Assembly: GCA_026168455.1 (NCBI GenBank) | Contig: CM047428.1 | Location: 42,206,769 to 42,270,768, forward strand | Reading direction: 5' to 3' | Source: Theocolax elegans | Taxonomy: Eukaryota > Arthropoda > Insecta > Hymenoptera > Cerocephalidae | Length of the DNA: 64,000 bases | Shown here: positions 11,350 to 21,849 of the stretch, one piece after another | How positions within the stretch are numbered: position 1 is the stretch's first letter | How the letters are laid out: each line of letters begins with the position of its first letter | Position numbers and translations under genes: made by a program | Notes under the pieces: generated by a model | What the model was told of the DNA's origin: nothing | The model's input: the letters and a program-made list of their open reading frames with translations, nothing else | Database searches by the model: none

Positions 11350-12345
11350 TAAAAAAAGTATTATTAAATAAAAATTCAACTATATTACGTATTTCGTAAA
11401 AAGGTATCTTGCATTTATTGTGAATATATTTAAATCGTTTGTCTAAGCTATTAAGAACTTCGTTCCATGAAATGTTTGTAAACATTGAGCTGACATCTAA
11501 AGATAACATGTTATAATCGTCGGGAATATTAATATTGGACAGTTTCTTTTTTAATTCAAAGCTATTATTAATGTGCGATTTTGGAACTGGAATTATATTT
11601 TTAAGTTCATTATATACAATTTTGGCTAAATAATAAGTTGGAGAATTTACGGTAGAAATTATTGGTCTAAGTGGAACATTATTTTTGTGTATTTTAAGTA
11701 ATCCATAAGCTTTAGCTAAATTATTATTAGTTTGAGTTAAACTGATTATTATGAAATTCCTTAGAGATACTTATTATCATTAAGATTTTTAACATAGAAC
11801 GAACTTCTAACTGTAGTTTTTTGAGTGGATTCTTTTTCAAGATTGTATATGTATTGATATCATTCAATAAATCATTAATTTTTTTGAAATATTTAGTTTT
11901 GTTTAAACATACTGTTACGTTACCTTTGTCTGCATTAGTAAAAATTATGTCTGAATTATCCTTTAAGTAGCTTTTAAATTGTCATAAATTTATGTTCTTT
12001 AACCGATAAATGAGTTTGATTTTTGTAACAAATTTAATGCTTTCAACATCAATGTCTCTTATCTCATTTTTAGATTCTGTATTAAATTCTATTTTATCCG
12101 AACTGTGTTCTACATTTTTTATAGTTGAAATAATATCACTATTAGAAAATTTTGATAATGTATTAAATTTTGGACCAAGCGAAACAATTTTTACTACATT
12201 ATCTGGAATTTCTGTCGTAGTTAAATTTTTAGTCCATTCATGTTTAATATTATCATACTCCGAAGTATTTTTAATTTTCATTAATTTATACAATTTATTC
12301 TCGTGAATTTTAGTAATGCTATGGTAAATTCTTAAACTTTTTTCT
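11350..12345 (-). pseudogene. Penelope-like ORF, N-terminal half: RT fingers and palm
   Basis: The minus strand encodes an N-terminal region (open 12293-11982) and then RT blocks in changing frames: ITNADKGN-like FTNADKGNVTV (about 11920), RPIVSTVNSPTYYLAK (about 11650) and LSLDVSSMFTNI (about 11500), all typical of Penelope-like RTs. The frame stops at 11982 and shifts again near 11760. It ends at the solo LTR junction with NNTFFT and continues at 10220. Confidence 0.7.
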
Positions 12346-12539
12346 TCGGTAAATTGAAAAAAACGGTCTAGAATCTTTATGTCTAATTTACTATTAATAC
12401 TCCAGTTTTAAAAAGTAAAATATATTAAATATATAAATTAGAAACAGCCCAAAATAATTTAACACACAATAACACAATAACATATTTAGCAAAAGGCAGT
12501 CAAATTGGTAAAATAACGAAATCTAAAATCTCAATGGAA

Positions 12540-12826
12540 GTAATTTTTATAAATATTATTATTGGATGTCGAATAACTTCCGTAAAAGTGGCCATTGGCA
12601 AGAGATAACTTGGCTTTCTTCATATTTTTATATTATAAAAGACATACCAAAGTTAGGATGAGATCCGTTTCCCGGAGGTCATGTACTTCCCTTGTTAGTG
12701 AAGAAAGTACTTGGTGAAAATACATTCCTCAGTGGTGCTTGTATCAATCGGCCGGGGCCAGGAATCGAACCTGGGACCTCCAGATTATGAGCGCGACGCC
12801 TAACCGACCGAGCTATCGCAGGCCTC
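12540..12826 (-). mobile_element. tRNA-derived SINE, copy A
   Basis: Reading on the minus strand, a tRNA-like head (12749-12824) is followed by a body of about 200 bp. The body is repeated on the plus strand at about 29080-29255, with GACCTCCGGGAAACGG and CTTTGGTATGTCTTTTATAATA shared. A Pol III-type head with an unrelated tail defines a SINE. A decayed head-only relative lies at about 13800-13870. Confidence 0.7.
12749..12824 (-). pseudogene. tRNA-like head of the SINE (CAU anticodon position)
   Basis: The box A-like TAGCTCGGTCGG and a perfect box B, GGTTCGATTCC, are present. The T arm is perfect (CCAGG/CCTGG). The acceptor stem pairs in 5 of 7 positions. The anticodon loop reads CTCATAA, so the anticodon is CAU (Met-like), but the anticodon stem is poor. 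I take it as a tRNA-derived promoter and not a working tRNA gene. Confidence 0.6.
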
Positions 12827-13104
12827 ATACATATAATTTTATTGAGTGTTTCTGTATTTCTTTGTTTGTAATGTTTGATTATTTATTTAATTTATTTAAT
12901 TTAATTAAATTATTGAATTTTTAATTATTAACTGTTTTTAAATTAAAATGAAGAAGAGATAAAAGTGTTACTTAGAATACTTTATCTAGCTTCTATGAGT
13001 ATTCTGTCAAGTAATTATTTAATCTTGTTGTTATCTTTATAAGTAAATAATGTGATATACTTAAAATTGTAGGTAAGTAGTGAGATTCAGGGGCAACCTA
13101 TAGT

Positions 13105-13138
13105 TAATTCATATTTATATTGAAATTACCAGTGACTA
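13105..13138 (-). pseudogene. LINE endonuclease, third piece
   Basis: On the minus strand this reads VTGNFNINM, the conserved (T)GDFN block of a LINE endonuclease, with the usual Asp replaced by Asn. It directly continues the piece at 14208-14350 once the palindromic element between them and one TA are removed. Similarity is lost after this block. Confidence 0.6.
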
Positions 13139-14207
13139 CCCTATTGAAAATAAATACGTAATTTTGTTACGTAACAAAAGCACGTACCAAAATTATGTAC
13201 CAAAAGTACGTATTGTTACATGCTAAATTCGAACATTTTGTTACGTACATATTGGCGCGTAGATTTGGCACGTAATTTTATTACGTATTTTTGGTACATA
13301 ACTTTTCTTTTCTTTTTTTTTTTTTGCATAAGGGGATGCCACACAGTATAAATTGCCGAATTGATTTTTCAAATTAAATGTTGAGTTTTTCGTTTATCCT
13401 GATTTTGCGATCATAGGTACATTCTGCACGATTAACAGATTGTGCGTCAACTTACATACACTTCCTTACATTTCCTTGTCTAAATGAAAAATTGTAATGT
13501 ACTAAAAATTGTAAATGTTTACCGACATTGCAGTTTTTACAAACTATTTTTCATTTAATTAAATGAATATGTCGAATTTTAAGATTCTGCGAGTTGACAC
13601 ACAATCTGCAAATCATGTAGAATGTATCTATATGCACGCACAATTGGAATAAAAGATAAACTGAAGATTTAATTTAAAAAATCAAATATGTCGGTAATAC
13701 GGCAACCCTTTAACGTCGCTCTCACACTGATGCGTATCATCAGCGACCACTGAGGTATGTGCGATATCTTTTGTAAAAGCATACTTATTGAAAATACACT
13801 AATCAATCGGCAGACACAGTAAGGGCACGAGCTGGCATCTCCGGATTAAGCTTTACGGACCAAGCGTAACAGTTAAAAGATGTTTTTTTAATATTTTTAT
13901 TGAGTTACGTACCTGAAGTACGTAATTGAGTTACATACCTGCAGTACGTAAATGAGTTACGTACCTGAAGTACGTAATTGTATTACATGCAGAAGTATCA
14001 TCAGTGTGAGAGCGACGTTAAGCAAAAAAAAAAAAAGAAAAGAAAAGTTATGTATCAAAAGTACGTAATAAAATTACGTGCCAAAACTACGCGCCAATAT
14101 GTACGTAACAAAATGTTCGAATTTAGCATGTAACAATACGTACTTTTGGTACGTGCTTTTGTTACGTAACAAAATTACGTATTTATTTTCAATAGGGTAC
14201 AGCATGC
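13139..14207. mobile_element. TA-flanked palindromic element B with nested hairpins
   Basis: Terminal inverted repeats of about 190 bp (CCCTATTGAAAATAAATACG...) are flanked by TA on both sides (13137-13138 and 14208-14209), as in Tc1/mariner-type non-autonomous elements. The arms are rich in ACGTA motifs. Two inner inverted repeats lie inside: about 13360-13680, and 13712-14017 with ends AACGTCGCTCTCACACTGATG. A short tandem array of about 30 bp (GAGTTACGTACCTGAAGTACGTAAT) occupies 13902-13985, and a decayed SINE head about 13800-13870. No transposase is encoded. Confidence 0.75.
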
Positions 14208-14350
14208 CCATGAAGAGGAAGAATTTCCGGGAGAGTCTCAAAAAGGTTGGCTGGATAAGCAGCCGATGGTCTACGATAAACTGTGTATAAAACAACAGTG
14301 AACGTTTTTCCTGTAAAATGCAATATGAGAAATTCACTTGAATTAGTGTA
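14208..14350 (-). pseudogene. LINE endonuclease, second piece
   Basis: On the minus strand this reads VYRRPSAAYPANLFETL then ILPLHGHA, colinear with VYRRPTAAYPSELFDVL and LPSHGHA in the endonuclease at 43376-43455. It is flanked by palindromic elements on both sides, each ending in a TA target duplication. A small frameshift lies near its upstream end. Confidence 0.7.
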
Positions 14351-16486
14351 TCCCCGTTGAAAAAGTTCCTAATTCAGTATTGATTCTGTGATGAAATCGT
14401 CATGGAATTAATAAATAATAGGTACTGATATTGATCAAAATCAATACTGACTCAGTAGTAAGTTATCACCAAAACGCAAAACTGATTTCTTACTGAATTA
14501 GTACAAAATCAGTAATGAATCAATGTTATATCATTACGGAATCAGTACTGTATCAATTTTGAAATTATTCAATTGAAGAAGGGCAATGTGCCCTTAAAAA
14601 TTCATTATTCAATCAATTCAGAATCAGTGTCAAATCAATACCCTGTTAAAAATATTCACGCTGATTCAGTACTGAATTCTCTAAAAAATAAATAAAATAA
14701 AACTTTTTAGATAATTCTCTAAAAAAATTAGGTAAAAACAAATAAAATTGTAAAAAAAACATAAAATAAATAAAAAAAAGTATTACACATTATTCTGTTT
14801 TTGTTAGTTATTCACCCATCCACAGTTACGAAGATAATAAAAACATATTTGTAGACATTTCAAAAAGCCCAGTTAGAATTGATTTTAATGGTATTAATTT
14901 TAATGGAATAAACATATTTTTAAAAATATGGACAATTTCATACAAGTTAAAATTTTAATGTACATATCGGTACCATATTAGAAGAACAATATATATTTAG
15001 TAATATATTGCAGCAATTTCATGTTAATTGTAACTAGGCTTTTTGAAACGTCTACATATATGTTTTCATTATCTTATTGTAACTGTTGTGAATGTAGCAG
15101 ATAGAAGATAGTAATAAATCATGCTATAGAAAATACTAAAATTAGTATGGAAGTAATAACATTTCTTTAAGATTATATTATTTAACATTTCAAGTACATA
15201 TATATCATTAATCCAATTATTTTACTTTCAACTACACTTTAGCAATTCTTATCTTACTTTATAAAAACTTACTGCAACAGAAAATACTGGAATCAAAATG
15301 GAATCATCAAGTTTTCTGCTGAAAAATTTAATACATTTACTCAAAAAGTATACTACACAAAATTTATTTCATGATTGTTAGCCCTGGCGTATCTTGCATC
15401 AATAAATAAGCAATATAATATTAATAATAATATTCATTAGTGCATATTAATGTCTCCATATGTATTGAAACGTAAATATCTCTTTTTTATTGGTTTAAAA
15501 TTATTTTTTGTATTTTTTTTAAACCAGTAAAATAGAGATATTTACGTTTTAGTAGATATGGAGAAATAATATCATACAAATGAATGAATATTTCTTCCAT
15601 ACTGATTTTAGTATTTTCTATTGCATGATTTACTATCTTCTATCTGCTACATTCACAAATAGTTACAAAGATAATGAAAACATATTTGTAGATGTTTCAA
15701 AAAGCCTAGTTACAATTAATATGAAATTGCTGCAATATATTACTAAATATATATTGTTCTTCTAATATGGTACTGATATGTACATTAAAATTTTAACTTG
15801 TATGAAATTGTCCATATTTTTAAAAATATGTTTATACCATTAAAATTAATACCATTAAAATAAATTCTAACTGGGATTTTTGAAATGTCTACAAAAATGT
15901 TTTTATTATCTTTGTAACTGTTTGAGAATGTAGTATGTTGTTTGAGAATAGACTGAGAAATTGACTGAGATTGATCATGAAAGTGAAGCAGCATTGACCG
16001 TGGTTAATAAATGGATGGGTGATTATCTAACATAAAAAGAATAATGTGTAATACTTTTTTTTATTTATTTTATGTTTTTTTGACAATTTTATTTGCTTTT
16101 ACCTAATTTTTTTAGAGAATTATCTAAAAAATTTTATTTTATTTATTTTTTAGAGAATTCAGTACTGAATCAGCGTGAATATTTTTAACAGGGTATTGAT
16201 TTGACACTGATTCTGAATTGATTGAATAATGAATTTTTAAGGGCACATTGCCCTTGTTCAATTGAATAATTTCAAAATTGATACAGTACTGATTCCGTAA
16301 TGATATAACATTGATTCATTACTGATTTTGTACTAATTCAGTAAGAAATCAGTTTTGCGTTTTGGTGATAACTTACTACTGAGTCTGTATTGATTTTGAT
16401 CAATATCAGTACCTATTATTTATTAATTCCATGACGATTTCATCACAGAATGAATACTGAATCAATAGGAACTTTTTCAAAGGGGA
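14351..16486. mobile_element. TA-flanked palindromic element A, 2.1 kb, nearly all stem
   Basis: Ends TCCCCGTTGAAAAAGTTCC and GGAACTTTTTCAAAGGGGA are flanked by TA (14349-14350, 16487-16488). The arms remain complementary over roughly 800 bp each, and the loop region holds its own hairpin (15452-15570). It is a foldback/MITE type with no coding capacity; open frames inside arise from the arms. Confidence 0.8.
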
Positions 16487-16777
16487 TACTTGATCGAAGT
16501 GAGTAAGAATCTTAACTTTGTACTCCTCTCGAACGTATGCTACTACTACTCCTCCCTCCTTGACAACATGATATAGACGATGAAGGACATAACTGGGAAG
16601 GGCTATAATATCAGAGGAGTCATTTACGTTAAGAAGACGCTTAGTTATGGTTATGACGTCGTAGGTAAGAGTAGAGCTTCGATGGAGGCTAAATGGGTCT
16701 TTAATCTATTTATATTGAATGAAAGATGGAAAAATGGTAAGGGGGTTAACATGAGGGGACTGACCGTTTTTATATCA
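16487..16777 (-). pseudogene. LINE ORF2 start and endonuclease, first piece
   Basis: On the minus strand this reads FNINRLKTHLASIEALLLP (about 16700) and then, in another frame, ALPSYVLHRLYHVVKEGGV and AYVREEYKVKILTHFDQ, ending at the palindromic element. These align with NINRLKTHFSSLEALVFP and the following blocks at 43065-43310. It is the first piece of the same interrupted endonuclease. ORF1 ends just upstream at 16778. Confidence 0.7.
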
Positions 16778-17056
16778 TTATAAGTTACGAGCAGGAAGAG
16801 ATGTGCGAGTGCTAATATCAAGCTTAGAAAGCACTGATATCAAGGACCCATTCCTTGATTTATGCACGAAGACATTAAGGTAAATAATAGTAGGCCTCGC
16901 ATAGCCATGCTTAGTTGCAGTGTTGCCAGATAGAGGTGTTTTTTCTTTGTTGCACTCACACAGTATGACCTCATTTACATTAGATAATAGAGGACAGAAA
17001 AACACTAAATGGTAACCCTGCTTAGTTGACCGTCGAAAAGCCTTGGTCCAAAGCTG
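16778..17056 (-). pseudogene. LINE ORF1, C-terminal piece
   Basis: The minus strand from the LTR junction reads LWTKAFRRSTKQGYH, and near its end GSLISVLSKLDI, then stops at 16778. It matches LWSVAVRKAKELGY and GSLIRINAEADL in the ORF1 at 42858-42985. The upstream part lies at 27640-27920, on the other side of the Ty3/Gypsy element. Confidence 0.65.
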
Positions 17057-18567
17057 TGTAACGCTGCACTGGGGATCAGGGTGCAGGTTATATAGGGTCA
17101 ACAATTAATATAAATAAAATAAGCCTTTATTACCAGAAACAATAATTAAAGGGGTGGGCGCCAGCCGCGTTAATACGCGACGAATATCGATAACACGCGG
17201 GTTATCTTAGCCTGACACAATATAAAGGGCAGTACTCTCGTCGTTCCGAAACGTGGCCGAGTTTCGGTTGCACCGGGTTATGCTGTAAGGAGGGGAAGGG
17301 GAAGGACGGGAACGAACGGGATGCTCGCACGCACTTTATGCGGTACACGGCGGTACCGTCAGCAGAGAAGCAAATAATCACCAACATTAACGAAGCCTCT
17401 TGGGAACACCAGGTTGGGACGCTGTTGCTCTCTCTCTCTTTCACACACCCTCGCTATTCTACTCGAATTCGAAAACACAAACACGCTGTCTCGCTGCTAT
17501 CTCGATTTCGTCCGTTCAAGACGGCGGACCGTAGAGCTCTGGCTGCTCGAGAGCCCCGTGTTCGTACCGCGCGCCTGCGCAGTACGTACTCGTGCGCGGC
17601 ACCTCGATCTCGCGTCTCGCGAGCGAGTCGAGTGCCGCTGTATTCAGACGGTATCGGCATAACTCCGCTGTATGTTGCTGTATGCTGTGTGATGGTGACC
17701 TGGTGCTGCTGCCGGCTCGGAGACGAGGTACAACCTCTTCCCAGGTAACTAATAATTCATTAGTTATTAACTGCGTTCTTCAATGGGTACGGCATGAGTT
17801 TCAGGTACGAAGCTCACCCGCCGTCGCTTGCTGCTCTAGGCCGAGTCACTCCTCTCTCTCCTCGACGACGTAGACCTCGTTGATGACTAGCCTCTCCGTC
17901 TACGGCTCTAGGTGGGTATTTGGTCGTGAGGTTTACACACATATGTGTATTTGTATGCATGATCGTCCGGGAGATCGGCTGTACACGTTGTTTGTGTACA
18001 TCAACCTAACCTCAATTTACCCTATGATGTTCCTTGTACAGCTGTAGTAATTATATACAGCTGTACATATCTTTCCTTGTCTTTTGTCTTCTTGGCTATG
18101 GCTATTTATCCTCGTCCTTGCTCCTTACCCTCTTACTGTGTATTAGTTCTTATAAAGTATTCCTTTTACAGCTGTATCTTGCTTGACGTTGGAGGTTCTT
18201 TGGCTTCCTGCCTGGGTACCACCTCATCGCCTTGACTGCTATGCTGTGAGGCTTCGGAGGGTCTTCGGAGGGCTTCCTGGTGATCGTCTCCCTTGAATAT
18301 CCTGTTTGCTGTGCCAGACTCGGAGGAGCCCACCTGATACTCTGAGCTCGCCCCAGATCCTCATCGCCAGGACCACCTCAGTGTTGTGTACTGTACTTGG
18401 GAAGGGGGATTTAGTATGTGAGGGTAGGCAGGACGTAGTTAATGTGCGGGTAGGTAGCTAGGGAATAGTATGTGGGTAGGTAGGTGTAACTAGGGACTCG
18501 TCTAGCTTATACGTGTAGGCAGGTGTTCGCCAGGGGTTCTGTCGCTCGCTCTTGACATGTGCAAAGC
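17057..18567 (-). repeat. 3' LTR of the Ty3/Gypsy element
   Basis: About 1.5 kb, ending (element sense) in GCGTTACA at 17057. Its start at about 18567 follows a purine-rich tract (GAATGGGAAGAAG, about 18575-18600) as expected for a plus-strand primer. Its first bases lack about 9 bp found in the other LTR. The open frames inside are antisense or chance. Confidence 0.85.
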
Positions 18568-18724
18568 TGACGCGCTTCTTCCCATTCTTTCCATTCTAAG
18601 GAAAAATAATTATTCTTAGTTCCTACCCTTGCTTAATACTTACCCGTTGCTATTATCAGGTTTGGTTCGTATTATTTGCTAGGAAGAAAAAAGAAGAAAA
18701 AGAAGAAAAAAAAAAATTTTCTAT

Positions 18725-21701
18725 TTAAATTTTACGGGGCCTACCTCGCTTTCTAGGTGGGTTATTGCTACACGGGGCGTTTTGCTGTATATTTTGTGCT
18801 ATTGGACGCTGCGAAGGGGAAGAATGAATTTTAGGTGGGATAACGTTTCTAGGAGGAATATAACGCTTAAGATCATTTACGTAGACTTTGACCCTCCGCT
18901 TAGTATCTTCGTCTTCAACAATATAATAGTTTGCCGAAACTACTTCTACTACTCTCGCGGGGCCTATGTTGATTGGTGCCATTTTTACTGTAAAATGATT
19001 ATCTTTTGACGACAATACCCTATTGCGTCGACAAACTCGATCGCCGACTTGGTATTGTACCAGTCTACGTCCTTTATTATAGTGTCCAGCTTGTCTAGCC
19101 ACTGCTGTGTCTATATGTCTTCTAACAAGATCATATATTGCTGGAAGTCTATGTAATCTTTCGATCCATGCTGCTGTATTTGGTGCTGGAGGGGGGTCTG
19201 AGGACTCTAGGTGCTTTCTTATAAGGGCTGTTGGGATAGGGATTCTGCCAAAATTTAAAAATGCTGGGCTGTATTTAGTTGTAGAGTGGACGACTGTATT
19301 GAGAGCGAAGCAGAACTCTCCTAAATGTCGATCCCACTCCCGATGATCTTCCTCAATGAAGCTGTTTATCATCGGTTTTAGGTTTCTATTTACCCTTTCT
19401 ACAGGGTTAGCTTGTGCGAAATAGGGCGGAATTAATGACTGTATAATTCCGTACTGCTGTAATTTCTCTGCAACTTGGCGATTTGCAAATTCTGTCCCAT
19501 TGTCCGGAATTAGGTATTTGGGAATCGGTTAATGACTAATTCATCGAACGCATGGAGTACGCTTTTTGCGTCGGCTCGTCTCAACGCTTTCATTTCGACA
19601 TAACGGGTAAATAAGTCCTCAAAGACAATTATGTACCTGAAACCTTGCTTTGATGGTGGTTTCGGTCCCATTATGTCGACTGCTACTACTGTCCAAGGTC
19701 CGTCTATGTTTCTGCCTTCCATTATTCCTGCTGGAGCTTGTTGATTGCTCTTATGAGCTTGACACTCTTGACAAGCTCTCACGTAATTGCAGGTATCATA
19801 GTATATCCCTGGCCAGTAGTAGTAGGTGGCTAACCTTGCATACGTTTTGTCATTTCCCAAATGACCGGCTTGCGGGGTGTAGTGCGCTTCATAGAGAGCT
19901 TTCTCTCTATCAGCTGCTGGCAGAATCAGCTTCCAAGCATCTAAGTCGGGGACTAATGAGTCTACGAGGGGATTAGGACGGTGTGCGTATAAAAGGTTGT
20001 CTTTTATACATAAATCAGGGTATTTTTGGGGAGATTTTATTACTGCTTGGATCTTTATTTGGTACCAAGGATCGCTTGTATTAATTGTAGCTGTAGCTGC
20101 TAATGCTGTATCTTCATATGCTCTTGAAAGTGCGTCAGATACCTTATGATATGCTCCTTTCCTGTGCACAAATTTAAATTTATAATTTTGCAGGATTGTG
20201 TTCCATCGAGCCAATCTGCCTGTCGAATCCTTGATGTTGTGAAGCCAGAGAAGGCTGTGGTAGTCTGTTACCACGGTAAATTCTTCACCTTGAAGGTAAC
20301 CTTTTAGTCTTTCAATAGACCACAATACTGCCAAACACTCCTTCTCTGTCACCGTATAATTACGTTCCGCTTTACTCAGTGTACGGCTAACGTAATATAT
20401 AGGGTGTTCTTCACCATTTATTTCCTGGGTAAGCACACCGGCTATAGCGTAGTCGCTAGCATCGGTTTGGAGGGTAAAGGGGAGGGAAAAATCGGGGCGG
20501 GCTAAAACAGGGGCTTGGGTAAGGGCTAGCTTCATTTTCTCGAATGCATCCTGCTGTTCCTGATGCCATTGCCATCTGACATCCTTTCGCGTTAAATAGT
20601 TTAACGGTGCTCCGTATTCAGCTAATTTCCCAATAAACCTTGAATACCAACCAATTAAACCAGTAAAGCGTCTGAGTTGCTTTAAATTGGTTGGGGCTGG
20701 ATACTCTAGTATTGGTCGTACCTTATCTAGATTTGTTTTGAGGCCATCCTCATTAACAATGTATCCTAGATAAGTTACTTCCGCGCAACAGAATTCGGAC
20801 TTTTCTCTGTTTATTTGCAAGTTTACCTTTTTGAGGGCGGCCAGTACTATACTTAACCATTTTAGGTGTTCCTCAAAGGTTTTGGCTGTAATTATAATAT
20901 CGTTCAGATATGCGAATACGTTTGGCTCCCATTCTGGCTTTATGAGCTTGTCCATTATTTTCTGGAATATTGCAGGTGCATTCAATAGGCCGTAGGGGAC
21001 TCGGGTAAACTGAAATAATCCTTTACCGGGAAGTGAAAAGGCTCTAATTTCGCGGCTTTCTGGTGCTAGAGGGACTTGGTGGTAAGCTTGCGATAAATCA
21101 AGCTTACTTATGTAACGACTTTCTCTCAACTGATCGAGAATGTCGTCCATATTCCGCATAGGATACGCTATTTTCTTGGTTACCGTATTAACCTGCCGGA
21201 AATCTATGCAAAAGCGGTATTTTCCGTTTGCTTTCGGAACTATAATTGGGCAGTGCACCACGGGCTTTCTGAAGGTTCTATTATACCTTCCTTTAACATT
21301 CTGTCAATTTCCTCGTATCCAGCCTGCAGCATCCTCGGCGAATAAGGACGGTTTCGTTGACGAATAGGTTCGGCACCTTGCACATCGATTTTATGGGAAT
21401 CTAGGTTAGTTACACCTAGTGTTCTTGGTGTTGGGGGAATCATCTCATTTAGTAGCTGCTGTACTCTCCTTTCTTGTTCTGCTGTAGCTCGTTTCAATCC
21501 TCCTATGCTGGCTAGGGCGGGTAAGCAACTCAGGTCTTTGCCATACGGATAAAAATGATGAATGATACCTTTATCAGTCCACCACGTATCGTTTTCATTG
21601 CATATATTCATGTTCGCTCTACGTTTAAAGTCGATACCTAATATGCAGTCATAATGCAAGCCGTCTGCTACTTTAACGGCTGAATTGCTGGATTGTCTCA
21701 A
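18725..21701 (-). pseudogene. Ty3/Gypsy pol: protease remnant, RT, RNase H, integrase
   Basis: Domain order on the minus strand is a retropepsin-like tail (ILGIDF, about 21640; no clear DTG upstream), RT, RNase H (TDASDYA, TEKECLA, VVTDYHSL), integrase HHCC zinc finger (HYTPQAGH...CQEC, about 19760-19880) and the DDE core (VAVDIMGP about 19680; DNGTEF about 19505; ERVNR about 19400), ending at 18725 with a basic tail. Defects: a frameshift near 21250 between the pre-RT region and RT, a frameshift near 19525 inside the integrase core, and a catalytic-box change to YLND (20899-20910), where YLDD is usual. The product would copy and integrate the element; this copy cannot. Confidence 0.85.
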
Positions 21702-21849
21702 TTTATAGCTGTAAGATTCTGTCCGTTTAATTCTATGTTAAAGAAGTGACGTGGATCGATGCCGGGTATTTGCTGTATTAGGGAATTATTTGCTGCTACA
21801 TGGGAGGGTATTGACCCTTTTGGGTGTTTGGGTGAGAAAATACGGGTCT

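Larger units (their letters stand above)
8800..12400 (-). mobile_element. Penelope-like retroelement, interrupted by a solo LTR
   Basis: On the minus strand, reverse transcriptase blocks typical of Penelope-like elements are followed by a GIY-YIG endonuclease and a terminal segment with a hammerhead-like motif (8858-8900). The order RT then GIY-YIG is diagnostic of endonuclease-positive Penelope-like elements. The element is cut at 10225-11346 by an LTR. The outer limits are approximate because no flanking repeat was found. Confidence 0.8.

Noticed and set aside
17202..17873. Open frames in the Gypsy LTRs (also 26258-27438)
   Set aside because: Overlapping frames on both strands in LTR DNA with no recognised domain; composition reflects the GC-rich LTR.
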